Below, in pieces: positions 1-7,838 of a stretch of DNA of 64,000 bases. Each line of letters starts with the position of its first letter. Positions within the stretch are counted from its first letter, which is position 1. Source of the DNA: Bog-473 sp963781955 (GTDB lineage: Bacteria > Actinomycetota > Acidimicrobiia > Acidimicrobiales > RAAP-2); NCBI GenBank assembly GCA_963781955.1, contig CAWAHU010000001.1:1116001-1180000 (forward strand). The letters are read 5' to 3'. The notes under the pieces are model-generated. The model did no database searches. It was not told where the DNA came from and saw only the letters and a list, made by a program, of their open reading frames with translations. The position numbers and the translations under genes are program-made.

Positions 1-684
1 CGCGCCGGGGTCGTGCACGTCCCAGCCGAGTGGTGCCTGGTCCGCCCAGGTGTCCTCGAACGCGCCGAAGCCGGGGATGGACTTGGCCGCCATGGTGCGG
101 ATCGGCCCCGCCGCCACGAGGTTGACCCGGATGTGGCGCGGGCCGAGCTCCTTGGCCAGGTAGCGCGACAGCGACTCGAGCCCGGCCTTGGCCACCCCCA
201 TCCAGTCGTAGACCGGCCAGGCCACGGTGGCGTCGAAGTCCAGGCCCACGACCGAGGCGCCGCCGTCCCGCCCACCCGCCTCGAGGAGAGGGAGGAACGC
301 GTCGACGAGGGCCTTGAGGGAGTACGTCGAGATGTGCAGGGCGACCGACACGTCCTCCCAGCCGGCGGCGAACATGCCGCTGCCCAGGCAGTCCGCCGGG
401 GCGAAGCCGATGGCGTGCAGCAGGCCGTCGAGCCGTCCCCAGCGCGCCGCGAGGGCTTCGCCCGCCGCCGCCAGCTGTTCGGGTGAGGTCACGTCGATCT
501 CGAGCACGTCGGGCTCGACGGGCAGCTTGCGCGCCGTGCGCTTGGTCAGTGACAGGGCGCGCCCGGCGCCCGACAGGACGATCTCGGCGCCCTCCTCCTG
601 GGCCAGACGCGCCACGGCGAACCCCAGCGAGGCATCGGTGAGCACGCCGGTGATCAGGAGCCGCTTCCCGTCGAGGAGTCCCAT
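1..684 (-). CDS. fabI: NADH-dependent enoyl-ACP reductase, InhA/FabI type (3' end cut by window)
   Basis: Catalyses the last reduction of each fatty acid elongation cycle, trans-2-enoyl-ACP to acyl-ACP. The 228 visible residues start MGLLDGKRLLITG at 684 and show the short-chain dehydrogenase fold: an N-terminal dinucleotide-binding segment, HAIGFAP in the middle, the catalytic pair in YDWMGVAKAGLES (Tyr and Lys separated by six residues, as in FabI/InhA), and VAAGPIRTMAA after it. It resembles mycobacterial InhA (about 269 aa) along its whole visible length, so roughly 40 residues, including the end of the substrate-binding loop region, lie beyond position 1. It is divergent from npdG, with only about 30 bp between the start codons, so the two promoters must be compact and overlapping. 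The family assignment is secure; whether it acts on FAS-I or FAS-II type substrates cannot be told from this sequence. Confidence 0.93.
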   Translation of the reverse strand, partial: MGLLDGKRLLITGVLTDASLGFAVARLAQEEGAEIVLSGAGRALSLTKRTARKLPVEPDVLEIDVTSPEQLAAAGEALAARWGRLDGLLHAIGFAPADCLGSGMFAAGWEDVSVALHISTYSLKALVDAFLPLLEAGGRDGGASVVGLDFDATVAWPVYDWMGVAKAGLESLSRYLAKELGPRHIRVNLVAAGPIRTMAAKSIPGFGAFEDTWADQAPLGWDVHDPGA

Positions 685-715
685 GGCTTCAGCGAGGTTA
701 TGCGAAGGTAGGGGC

Positions 716-1366
716 ATGCACGTGGGGATTCTCGGAGGGACCGGCCCGGCCGGCCGCGGCGTGGCGGTCCGCCTCGCCGAGGGCGGTGTGGACGTCACCA
801 TCGGATCGCGCGACGCCGAGCGCGCGGCGGGAGTGGTCACGGAGCTGGCCACGACCTGGCCCGGCCTGGCCGGGTCGATCGGGGGCGGCGACAACGCCGC
901 CGCGGCAGCGGCGCACCTGGTCGTGGTCGCCACGCCGTGGGACAGCGCCATCCCGACGGTGCGGGCCTTGCGCGACCCGCTGGCCGGCAAAGTGGTGATC
1001 TCGATGGCCAACGCCCTGATCAAGGAAGGCCGCGAGATGCTCGCACTCGTGCCTCCCCGGGGATCGGTGGCCGGCGCCGTCCAGGCGGTACTGCCCGGCA
1101 GCCTCGTGGCCGCGGCCTTCCACCACCTCCCGGCCTCCGAGATGGAGAACCTCCGTTCGGGCCTGGAGGCCGACGTGTTGGTCTGTTCGGACCATCCCGA
1201 GGCCACGGCGGCGACTGTCGCGCTGATCGAGGACATGAAGGGGCTGCGGCCGCTCGACGCAGGCAGCATGAGCCAGGCCGCGGCGATCGAGGCCTTCACG
1301 GCCGTCTGCATCACCTTGAACATCCGGCACAAGGCGCACTCGACGCTGCGACTCGCCGGGATCTGA
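716..1366 (+). CDS. npdG: NADPH-dependent F420 reductase (F420:NADP oxidoreductase)
   Basis: Transfers hydride between coenzyme F420 and NADP(H), linking the deazaflavin pool to the pyridine nucleotide pool in the cytoplasm. The 216-residue protein begins MHVGILGGTGPAGRG, a glycine-rich Rossmann loop, followed by IGSRDAERA, where the Ser-Arg pair is typical of NADP 2'-phosphate recognition. Further family marks are VVVATPWDS, the SMANAL segment and AAFHHLPA. The length matches the family (about 210-225 aa). The ATG at 716 is chosen because it opens directly into the Rossmann motif; the longer upstream reading frame antisense to fabI is not credible. Presence of the gene implies that the organism makes F420, although no F420 biosynthesis gene is visible here. 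It is followed 61 bp later by mshC on the same strand. Confidence 0.9.
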   Translation: MHVGILGGTGPAGRGVAVRLAEGGVDVTIGSRDAERAAGVVTELATTWPGLAGSIGGGDNAAAAAAHLVVVATPWDSAIPTVRALRDPLAGKVVISMANALIKEGREMLALVPPRGSVAGAVQAVLPGSLVAAAFHHLPASEMENLRSGLEADVLVCSDHPEATAATVALIEDMKGLRPLDAGSMSQAAAIEAFTAVCITLNIRHKAHSTLRLAGI

Positions 1367-1427
1367 CGGACCGGACGGGTCTGCGCGGGACGCACGGGGA
1401 CACGGGGATAGGGGAGGGAGCAACAGG

Positions 1428-2549
1428 GTGCGGCTCTACGACACCGCGCGCGGCGAGATCGTGGCCCTGGAGCCGGGCCCGCTGGTCACCATGTACTCCT
1501 GCGGCATCACGCCCTACGACGCCGCCCACCTCGGCCACGCCGCGGTGTACCTGGCCTTCGACGTGCTGCAGCGACGCCTGCTCGACGCGGGTCACGGGGT
1601 GCGATGCGTCCGCAACGTCACCGACGTCGACGACGACATCCTGCGCAAGGCGAGGGAGCTCGGCGTCCACTACCTCGACCTGGCCGCCGAGGAGATGGCG
1701 CGCTTCGACGCCGAGATGCGGCTGTTGAACCTGCTGCCGGTCCACTCCGAGCCGCGCGCCACGTCGGCCATCTCCGAGATCCTCTCGCTGATCGGGGAGG
1801 CGCTCGACGCCGGTCACGCATACGTCTCGGGTGGCTCGGTCTACTTCAGCGTGGCCAGCTTCCCCGCCTTCGGCCGCATCAGCGGGTTCGGCCGCACCCG
1901 CATGCTCGAGCTGGCGGCCGAGCACGGCGGCCACCCAGAGGACCCCAACAAGCGCGACCCGCTCGACTTCGTGCTCTGGCAGCCCTCCCTGCCCGACGAG
2001 CCAGCCTGGGACTCGCGCTGGGGTCCGGGGAGGCCCGGTTGGCACATCGAATGCTCGGCGCTCGTGCTGCGGGAGCTGGGCGAGACCATCGACATCCACG
2101 GGGGTGGGCGCGATCTGGTGTTCCCGCACCACGAGTGCGAGACCGCCCAGTCGGAGGCGGTGACCGGCCAGCCCTTCGTGCGCATCTGGTTCCACGTCGG
2201 GCTGGTCGGGCTCGATGGCACGAAGATGTCGAAGTCGCTGGGCAACCTCGTCTTCGTGGGCGACCTCTGCAAGGAGTGGGATCCCGCCGCCGTGCGCCTG
2301 GCGCTCCTGGCGCACCACTACCGGCACGACTGGGACTGGCGGACTGACGCGGACATGCCGGCCGCCGCCACCCGCCTCGCACTGTGGCGCAGCGCGGAGG
2401 CGGGGGAAGGCACCGCGGCGCTGGACGCCGTGCGGGAGGCGCTCGACGAGGATCTCGACACGCCGGCCGCGCTGGGCGCGCTCGATGGTGCGGCGACCCG
2501 GGGCCACTCGGTGTCCGGTGGGGCCCGGCTGCTCGGCGTCGAGCTCTGA
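1428..2549 (+). CDS. mshC: Cysteine:1D-myo-inosityl-2-amino-2-deoxy-alpha-D-glucopyranoside ligase (mycothiol biosynthesis)
   Basis: ATP-dependent ligation of cysteine to GlcN-Ins, the third step of mycothiol synthesis. It is a class I cysteinyl-tRNA synthetase relative without the C-terminal tRNA-binding part. In the 373 residues one sees the HIGH-type signature in TPYDAAHLGHA, the KMSKS loop (LDGTKMSKSLGN) and zinc ligands at Cys25 (YSCGITPYD), the Cys of HIECSAL and the His pair of FPHHECE. NVTDVDDDILRKA is typical of MshC rather than CysS. It is shorter than the M. tuberculosis enzyme (about 414 aa) but ends normally in LLGVEL. The start is GTG at 1428 with the purine-rich GGGAGGGAG a few bases upstream. 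Together with mshD at the other end of the window it shows a mycothiol-based thiol system. Confidence 0.92.
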   Translation: MRLYDTARGEIVALEPGPLVTMYSCGITPYDAAHLGHAAVYLAFDVLQRRLLDAGHGVRCVRNVTDVDDDILRKARELGVHYLDLAAEEMARFDAEMRLLNLLPVHSEPRATSAISEILSLIGEALDAGHAYVSGGSVYFSVASFPAFGRISGFGRTRMLELAAEHGGHPEDPNKRDPLDFVLWQPSLPDEPAWDSRWGPGRPGWHIECSALVLRELGETIDIHGGGRDLVFPHHECETAQSEAVTGQPFVRIWFHVGLVGLDGTKMSKSLGNLVFVGDLCKEWDPAAVRLALLAHHYRHDWDWRTDADMPAAATRLALWRSAEAGEGTAALDAVREALDEDLDTPAALGALDGAATRGHSVSGGARLLGVEL

Positions 2550-2640
2550 GCCGGCCGAGTCGAGCTCTGAGCCGGCGGAATCGTCCTGGCCCGGCTGCTC
2601 CGAGCCGGGGGAGTGGACCGGAGCGCCTGGGGCGGTCCGG

Positions 2641-2687
2641 TACCCTGGGTGACCAGGGGCATCGACTCGAAGAGGAAAGGGTGCACG
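2641..2687 (+). promoter_or_regulatory. Probable promoter -10 and ribosome binding site of thrS
   Basis: TACCCT at 2641-2646 fits the actinobacterial -10 consensus TANNNT and would start transcription near 2653. AGGAAAGG at 2673-2680 is a good Shine-Dalgarno sequence 7 bases before the ATG at 2688, so this unit is leadered. No clear -35 element is visible. Confidence 0.5.
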
Positions 2688-4703
2688 ATGGCAGGCGTCA
2701 TCTCGGTGGTACTTCCCGACGGCTCCGCGCGGGAGGTCGCTGAGGGAACGACGGCGGCCGGCCTGGCCGCATCCATCGGGTCACGACTGGCCAAGGCGGC
2801 TGTCGTGGCCACCGTCGACGGCAAGGAGGTCGACCTCGACACCGAGCTGACCGACGGGGCCAAGGTGGCGATCGTCACCGCGGACAGCGACGCCGGTCGC
2901 GGCGTTCTGCGCCATTCGACCGCGCACGTCATGGCCCAAGCGGTGCGCCGTCTCTGGACCGGCGCCAAGTACGCCATCGGGCCGGTGATCGAGAACGGCT
3001 TCTACTACGACTTCGAGCTGCCCGAGGGGGCGCACTTCACCGACGAGGACCTCGAGCGCATCGAGGCCGAGATGCGGGAGATCATCAAGGAGGACCAGCC
3101 CTTCGTCCGCCACGAGCACTCCCTCGCCGACGGCCTCGAGATCTTCGCCGACCAGCCCTTCAAGGAGGAGATCATCCGGGCGGTGGGGGAGGGAGCCCAT
3201 GAGGTGGACGCCGCTGGGTCGGTGGTGAGCACCTACCGCAACTCGGACGCCTTCATCGACCTGTGCCGGGGCCCGCACGTGCCCTCGACCGGCCGCCTCG
3301 GGCACTTCAAGCTGATGCGGGTGGCCGGCGCCTACTGGCGCGGCGATGAGAAGCGCCCGCAGCTCCAGCGGATCTACGGGACGGCCTGGGAGTCCGAGAA
3401 GGCGCTGGCCGCCTACCTGCACCAGCTCGAGGAGGCTGAGCGGCGCGACCACCGCAAGCTCGGCGTCGAGCTCGACCTCTTCAGCTTCCCCGAGGAGATC
3501 GGCTCGGGCCTGGCCGTGTTCCACCCCAAGGGTGGCACCATCCGGCGCCTGATGGAGGAGTACTCACGCCAGCGCCACGTGGAGTCGGGCTACGAGTTCG
3601 TCAACTCGCCGCACATCACCAAGAGTGCGCTCTTCGAGGAGTCCGGTCACCTCGACTGGTTCGCGGACGGGATGTACCCGCCCATGGAGCTCGACGGGGG
3701 GACGCAGTACTACCTCAAGCCGATGAACTGCCCGTTCCACATACTCGTGTACCGGAGCCGGCAGCGCTCCTACCGCGAGCTGCCGATGCGGCTCTTCGAG
3801 TTCGGCACGGTGTATCGCTACGAGAAGTCCGGCGTCCTCCAAGGCCTCACCCGCGTGCGCGGCATGACCCAGGACGACGCCCACATCTTCTGCACCCCCG
3901 AGCAGATGGACGCCGAGCTCGTGCGCACGCTGCACTTCGTCCTCGACCTGCTGCGCGACTACGGCCTGAACGACTTCTACCTCGAGCTGTCGACCAAGCC
4001 ACCGGGCAAGGCGGTGGGGACCGACGAGGAGTGGGAGACGGCCACCGAGGCGCTCCGCCGGACCGCGCTCGAGATGGACCTCGACGTGGTCATGGACGAG
4101 GGCGGCGGTGCCTTCTATGGGCCCAAGATCTCCGTCCAGGCCAAGGACGCCATCGGTCGGACCTGGCAGATGTCGACGGTGCAGCTCGACTTCCAGCTGC
4201 CCCAGCGCTTCGGGCTCGAGTACGTCGGCGCCGACAACGCCCGGCACCGGCCGATCATGATCCACCGGGCGCTCTTCGGGAGCGTCGAGCGGTTCATGGC
4301 CGTGCTGATCGAGCACTACGCCGGCGCCCTCCCGACTTGGCTCTGCCCCGAGCAGGTGCGGGTGATCCCGGTCACCGACGGCCAGGCGGGCGACGCACAG
4401 GGCATCGTGGCGGCCTGTGCCGTGGCCGGCCTGCGCGCCACGGCCGACCTCGGCGCGGAGAAGCTGGGTGCCGCGGTGCGGCGGGCCTGGGTGGCCAAGG
4501 TGCCCTACGTGCTCGTCGTGGGCCCCAAGGACGTGGCGGCCGGCACCGTGGGCGTGAACCGGCGCGGCTGGCCCGGCAAACCCGAGCAAGGGGTCCCGGT
4601 GGCCGACGTGGTGGCCGAGATCGCCGGTGAGGTCGCAGCCAAGGGACGGCCCGAGGACCGGGTACCCGACATGGACGGCCAGGCCGGCGCCGAGCCGGCA
4701 TGA
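2688..4703 (+). CDS. thrS: Threonyl-tRNA synthetase
   Basis: Charges tRNA-Thr. The 671 residues hold the full architecture: a TGS domain (about 1-60), the editing domain with RHSTAHVMAQAV, and the class II catalytic core with MNCPFHILVYRS (Cys zinc ligand), motif 2 around TVYRYEKSGVLQGLTRVRG and motif 3 with ARHRPIMIHRALFGS. The C-terminal anticodon-binding domain (about 560-655) contains LGAEKLGAAVRRAW. The ATG at 2688 is preferred over upstream in-frame starts because it has a strong ribosome binding site and opens straight into the TGS strand MAGVISVVLPDG. The stop overlaps the next ATG (ATGA, 4700-4703), suggesting translational coupling with the HIT-family gene, the same neighbour as in mycobacteria. 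Confidence 0.97.
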   Translation: MAGVISVVLPDGSAREVAEGTTAAGLAASIGSRLAKAAVVATVDGKEVDLDTELTDGAKVAIVTADSDAGRGVLRHSTAHVMAQAVRRLWTGAKYAIGPVIENGFYYDFELPEGAHFTDEDLERIEAEMREIIKEDQPFVRHEHSLADGLEIFADQPFKEEIIRAVGEGAHEVDAAGSVVSTYRNSDAFIDLCRGPHVPSTGRLGHFKLMRVAGAYWRGDEKRPQLQRIYGTAWESEKALAAYLHQLEEAERRDHRKLGVELDLFSFPEEIGSGLAVFHPKGGTIRRLMEEYSRQRHVESGYEFVNSPHITKSALFEESGHLDWFADGMYPPMELDGGTQYYLKPMNCPFHILVYRSRQRSYRELPMRLFEFGTVYRYEKSGVLQGLTRVRGMTQDDAHIFCTPEQMDAELVRTLHFVLDLLRDYGLNDFYLELSTKPPGKAVGTDEEWETATEALRRTALEMDLDVVMDEGGGAFYGPKISVQAKDAIGRTWQMSTVQLDFQLPQRFGLEYVGADNARHRPIMIHRALFGSVERFMAVLIEHYAGALPTWLCPEQVRVIPVTDGQAGDAQGIVAACAVAGLRATADLGAEKLGAAVRRAWVAKVPYVLVVGPKDVAAGTVGVNRRGWPGKPEQGVPVADVVAEIAGEVAAKGRPEDRVPDMDGQAGAEPA

Positions 4704-5221
4704 GCCTCGACCACCTGTGGGCCGGCTGGCGCCGGGACTACATCGTCGAGGCCACCGCCCGTGAGCGCACGGAGGGGATCCGCCACGAGGAGCACGCGTG
4801 CGTGTTCTGCCGCCTGGTGGCGAGCGGGGAACCCTCCGAGGACAACCTGGTCGTGTGGCGGGGCGACCTGACCTTCGTGGTGATGAACGCCTACCCCTAC
4901 GCCAGCGGGCACGTGCTCGTGATGCCGTTGCGGCACGCCTCGGCCATGGCCGAGCTGACCGGGGACGAATCGGCCGAGCTGTGGTCGGCCACGCAGCGCG
5001 CCGTGGCGACCATCGAGGCGGCCTACGAGCCCGACGGGCTCAACCTGGGCGCCAACCTGGGCCGGGCCGCCGGGGCCGGGATCCCGGCGCACCTGCACCT
5101 CCACGTGCTGCCGCGCTGGTCGGGCGACACCAACTTCATGACGTCCGTGGCGGGGGCCCGGGTGATGCCCGAGACGCTGCCGCTGTCCTGGAAGAGGCTC
5201 GCCGACGCCTGGCCCGGCTGA
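4700..5221 (+). CDS. HIT-family hydrolase/phosphorylase, probable Ap4A-type
   Basis: A 173-residue histidine-triad protein. The signature HLHLHVLPRW lies at about residue 133, preceded by NLGANLGRAAGAG; CVFC near residue 34 and the YPYASGHVLVMPLRH segment complete the HIT fold. In M. tuberculosis the gene directly after thrS (Rv2613c) encodes an Ap4A phosphorylase of similar size and motif order, so splitting of diadenosine tetraphosphate, a by-product of aminoacyl-tRNA synthetases, is the best guess. That activity is inferred from family and position. It is translationally coupled to thrS and followed 49 bp later by a membrane protein gene. Confidence 0.85.
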   Translation: MSLDHLWAGWRRDYIVEATARERTEGIRHEEHACVFCRLVASGEPSEDNLVVWRGDLTFVVMNAYPYASGHVLVMPLRHASAMAELTGDESAELWSATQRAVATIEAAYEPDGLNLGANLGRAAGAGIPAHLHLHVLPRWSGDTNFMTSVAGARVMPETLPLSWKRLADAWPG

Positions 5222-5270
5222 GCCGACCGACCGGCGGCGCCTCTTCCGGCGGGCCTGGCCCGCCCTGCGG

Positions 5271-6440
5271 GTGGTGGCCGGGTTCGCGCTGGTCGCGCTG
5301 GTGGTGTGGGTCCTGTCGTCGAAGACCTCCGAGCTCGACGGCGTCGGCACCATCCTGCGTCGTTTCGACTGGTGGTGGGTGCCGCCCGCCGTCGTCCTCG
5401 AGATCGGCTCGTACGTCTGCTTCGCGGCCATGCAGTACGAGCTCTTGAAGGCCGGCCGACTGCGTGCCCCGTGGACGCCGCTGGTCAAGCTGTCGTTCGC
5501 CTCGCAGGCCATCACCAACTCGCTCCCGGTGGGCAACGCGTTCGCCTCGGTCTACGGGTTCCGCTGGTTCCGCCGCTTCGGCGCCGACAACACCCTGGCC
5601 GTGTGGGCCCTGGCCGGGACGCTCGTCGCCGCCACCATCAGCCTGTCCATCGTGGCCGTGCTCGGGCTCGGCGTGGCCACCGACGAGGGCGCCTCCTTCG
5701 ACCTGGTCCCCGTCCTCATCGGCACGTTCCTGGTCATGCTGGCCATCGGGTCGCTCTTCGTGTACGAGCGCCCGCTGCACGCCGTCGTCTCGGGCGGGGT
5801 GCGGGCGTCGGTCAAGCTCACCGGCCGGCCGCACGGGGACACCACGGCGCAGATCGACCACGCCATGGCCTGGATGACCGCGGTGCGGCTGAGCTGGGGT
5901 CAGATCGGGCGCATCATCTCGTGGGGGACGGTGAACTGGCTGCTCGACTGCGCCTGCTTCGCGCTGATGTTCGTGGCCATCGGCGCGCCCATCCCCTGGG
6001 AGGGCTTGTTGCTCGCCTACGGCGCCGGGCAGCTGGCCGCCACCCTGCCGATCACCCCGGGCGGCCTCGGCGTCGTGGAAGGCTCCATCACCGTCGCGCT
6101 GGTGGCCTTCGGCGGCGCGGAGGCGAGCACCGTCTCGGCCGTGCTCATCTACCGCCTCATCAGCTTCTGGATGATCCTGGCCATCGGCTGGGCCTTCATC
6201 GGCCAGCTGGCGCTGCAGGTGCGGCGGGGGCGCTGGCCCCGCCAGGCCATGGCCAGCGAGGTGGAGGCCGGTCCGGAGTACTACGCGCCGGGCGCGGCCG
6301 GCGCGGGCACCGCGCCGGCCGTCGCTCCCGCCCTGGCCGCCGGCGCCGTGCCGGACCCAACCGCCGGCCTCGCCGAGCGCCCGCCTCCGGGCGCCACCGA
6401 CGGGCCCGGCCCCGTCATCGCCCCGGAGCCGGCCGAATGA
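5271..6440 (+). CDS. Lysylphosphatidylglycerol synthase TM-region/UPF0104 family membrane protein
   Basis: A polytopic membrane protein (389 aa) with about eight hydrophobic segments. The family hallmark is LPITPGGLGVVEGSI near residue 265, together with SFASQAITNSLPVGNAFA. Members include the flippase part of MprF and many proteins of unknown role; no synthase domain is attached here, so lipid or polyprenyl-linked substrate translocation is only a possibility. The first available start is GTG at 5271. No in-frame start exists upstream before a stop at 5163, so the N-terminus begins almost inside the first membrane helix, which is slightly unusual. The C-terminal 80 residues are Pro/Ala/Gly-rich and probably cytoplasmic and disordered. 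A second member of the family lies at 54736-55953. Confidence 0.8.
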   Translation: MVAGFALVALVVWVLSSKTSELDGVGTILRRFDWWWVPPAVVLEIGSYVCFAAMQYELLKAGRLRAPWTPLVKLSFASQAITNSLPVGNAFASVYGFRWFRRFGADNTLAVWALAGTLVAATISLSIVAVLGLGVATDEGASFDLVPVLIGTFLVMLAIGSLFVYERPLHAVVSGGVRASVKLTGRPHGDTTAQIDHAMAWMTAVRLSWGQIGRIISWGTVNWLLDCACFALMFVAIGAPIPWEGLLLAYGAGQLAATLPITPGGLGVVEGSITVALVAFGGAEASTVSAVLIYRLISFWMILAIGWAFIGQLALQVRRGRWPRQAMASEVEAGPEYYAPGAAGAGTAPAVAPALAAGAVPDPTAGLAERPPPGATDGPGPVIAPEPAE

Positions 6441-6886
6441 GAGCCCGCGCCCGCGCCCGGCGCCTGGCCTCCCGGCTCGCCGTGCTCTTCGCGCTGGTGC
6501 TCGCGGGCTCCGTCCTGGCCGCCTGCTCGTCCGCCCGGAGCGACGTCGGGACCACCGACGAGTCGTGCTACCAGGCGATCCCCGTGGCTGCGCAGGCGGT
6601 CGGCGGCCACGGCCACCTCGCCGGCGTGCGCCGCTACACGCTGGGCAACCTCCACGGCCTGGCGCCGCGCCTCGCCGACCGCCTGGCCGACGAGCTGCCC
6701 AAGGGCCAGGGGGTGTGCCTGGTCGCGTACTCGGGTCACTTCGAGGCGTCGCAGGTGACCAAGCCGCTCGGCCGGACTTCGGGCCCTCTGGCCGTGGCGG
6801 TGGTGACGTCACCGGACAAGAAGCTGCTCGGCACGCTCATCCTCGAGCGCATCCCGGTGCGCTTTGGTCACACGCACCCGTTTTGA
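6437..6886 (+). CDS. Small putative lipoprotein of unknown function
   Basis: The 149-residue product starts at ATG 6437, overlapping the previous stop (ATGA). It has an Arg-rich n-region, a hydrophobic core (LAVLFALVLAGSVLAAC) and a lipobox LAAC with the modified Cys at residue 30, so it should be exported and lipid-anchored on the outer face of the membrane. After cleavage about 120 residues remain, with two further cysteines (SCYQAI and GVCLVAY) that could form a disulfide. I do not recognise the family. It is likely the last gene of the thrS unit. Its stop codon falls on the first bases of the left 57-bp repeat described separately, and a hairpin just beyond could terminate the operon. Confidence 0.75.
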   Translation: MRARARARRLASRLAVLFALVLAGSVLAACSSARSDVGTTDESCYQAIPVAAQAVGGHGHLAGVRRYTLGNLHGLAPRLADRLADELPKGQGVCLVAYSGHFEASQVTKPLGRTSGPLAVAVVTSPDKKLLGTLILERIPVRFGHTHPF

Positions 6887-6941
6887 TCCACTCTGATACA
6901 CCCGTCCGGGTGGAGCGCTCAGCCCTCGGGCGTGGGGAGCG
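6885..6941. repeat. Left copy of a 57-bp imperfect direct repeat
   Basis: Matches 7782-7838 in the same orientation at 54 of 57 positions; the last 36 or so bases are identical. It contains a GC-rich hairpin (CACCC/GGGTG) and, on the minus strand, a copy of the last six codons plus stop of the EF-G-like gene. Its first two bases belong to the stop codon of the lipoprotein gene. Confidence 0.9.
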
Positions 6942-7185
6942 TGAGCGAGCGGGGCGGCCGGATTCATGGCGACCGTCGGCGACTTGATGCTCGGCCCGTG
7001 ACCACGACCGAAACATGGGTCGGTCGGCATATGGACGGGGTTCGTGGTGGTGTGTTAGCCAAGCCCAGTAGCACTCCGGTCGGTTCTGGTACGGCAGGAC
7101 AGATCGGCGCGCCGAAGTGCTCACAGACGAAAGGGGGCTGCCGCCACCAGCACGGGTACTAGGAGGGGGAGAACAGAGAGCAGAA
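6942..7185. other. Non-coding part of the repeat-bounded segment
   Basis: No credible coding sequence. Composition is less GC-rich than the flanks. A weak hairpin (GACCG with CGGTC around 7008-7023) is present, and AGGAGGGGGA at 7161-7170 is a likely, rather distant, ribosome binding site for the gene starting at 7186. No tRNA-like fold was found. Confidence 0.4.
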
Positions 7186-7653
7186 ATGGGCGTCGTCTAC
7201 GACACGCATTACGAGCGCAAGAGCCTAGAGGCGCTCGCCAGGGGCATCTTCTACTTCGGAGTTCTCGCATCGTTCCTGGACGGCCTCTTGACGTGGCTCG
7301 TCGTCCGCTCGGCGGGCGTCAACATTGAGCAGAACTGGGGCATGGGGTGGTTCATGCGCCACTTCGGCCTCGTGCCAACCGTCATCGGCAGGGTTGCCAT
7401 CGGCGCCTTCTGCTTCTGGTACGTGGCGAACCTGCTCGTCGGCCGACGGCTGTTCGTACGCCAGAAGCGGGCCGACAAGTACCAGCGGTTCATCTCGAGG
7501 ACCGACCGCCCGGCATGGAGGCAATGGTTCGTGGAGCACCGCGCGCACCTCACCGCCATTGAGACCGTCTTCATTCTGTGCGCGACATCGGCGGTTGTGG
7601 GGAACAACATCAACGCCGCCATCGTTTACTTCCACAACCTGCACGGGGGATGA
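7186..7653 (+). CDS. Small membrane protein of unknown function, resembling DUF5658-type proteins
   Basis: The 155-residue protein has three or four hydrophobic segments: FYFGVLASFLDGLLTWLVV (about 22-40), VIGRVAIGAFCFWYVANLL (about 65-83) and ETVFILCATSAVVG near the C-terminus, with a basic hydrophilic stretch between. The pattern of an Asp and a Thr inside the first helix (LDGLLTW) followed by a Glu-Asn (IEQNWGMGW) recalls DUF5658-like small membrane proteins; this is pattern recognition and not a confirmed hit. Start ATG 7186 follows AGGAGGGGGA by about 15 bases; an upstream in-frame start at 7117 gives an unlikely Pro/Gly-rich leader. Codon use is noticeably more AT-tolerant than the neighbours. 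It is the only gene in the repeat-bounded segment, which suggests recent acquisition. Confidence 0.7.
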   Translation: MGVVYDTHYERKSLEALARGIFYFGVLASFLDGLLTWLVVRSAGVNIEQNWGMGWFMRHFGLVPTVIGRVAIGAFCFWYVANLLVGRRLFVRQKRADKYQRFISRTDRPAWRQWFVEHRAHLTAIETVFILCATSAVVGNNINAAIVYFHNLHGG

Positions 7654-7781
7654 ATGGCGAGGCGTCCGAGCTGGTGGCGTCCCGTCCCTGGAGTAGATCG
7701 ACGACGGGCGTAGGTTCCTTAAGGAGCTACTAACCCACGAATCTGAAACCCACACCGGCGTCACGACGAGCATCCGGGGCA

Positions 7782-7838
7782 GATCCACCCTGATCCACCC
7801 GCCCGGGTGGAGCGCTCAGCCCTCGGGCGTGGGGAGCG
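7782..7838. repeat. Right copy of the 57-bp imperfect direct repeat
   Basis: Right partner of 6885-6941. It overlaps the genuine 3' end of the EF-G-like gene (stop at 7816-7818) and the hairpin CCACCC-GCCC-GGGTGG, which would act as that gene's terminator on the minus strand; no T-tract follows. Confidence 0.9.

Larger units (their letters stand above)
6885..7838. mobile_element. Candidate small inserted segment bounded by 57-bp direct repeats
   Basis: About 0.9 kb between two convergent genes (lipoprotein, +; EF-G-like, -), flanked by direct repeats in which each repeat preserves one of the two gene ends. Removing one repeat plus the interior would leave the genes convergent around a single shared terminator. 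The interior carries one membrane protein gene of visibly lower GC. No integrase or transposase is encoded and no terminal inverted repeats were seen, so the mechanism is open: a non-autonomous integrated cassette, or a duplication with foreign filler. Confidence 0.5.

Noticed and set aside
2549..2687. A T-box riboswitch upstream of thrS
   Set aside because: The gap is only 138 bp, contains a short duplicated GAGCTCTGAGCCGGC but no T-box consensus, and has an ordinary promoter and ribosome binding site.
5306..6886. A 526-residue frame ending in the lipoprotein
   Set aside because: It is an alternative-frame reading of the membrane protein gene; the real gene is the last 149 codons from ATG 6437.
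6942..7185. A tRNA or tRNA fragment as attachment site in the repeat-bounded segment
   Set aside because: No T-loop or acceptor-stem pairing could be found; the duplicated target is the end of a protein gene and its terminator.
7117..7185. An upstream in-frame start for the orphan membrane protein
   Set aside because: It adds a Pro/Gly-rich leader without a ribosome binding site, whereas ATG 7186 follows AGGAGGGGGA.
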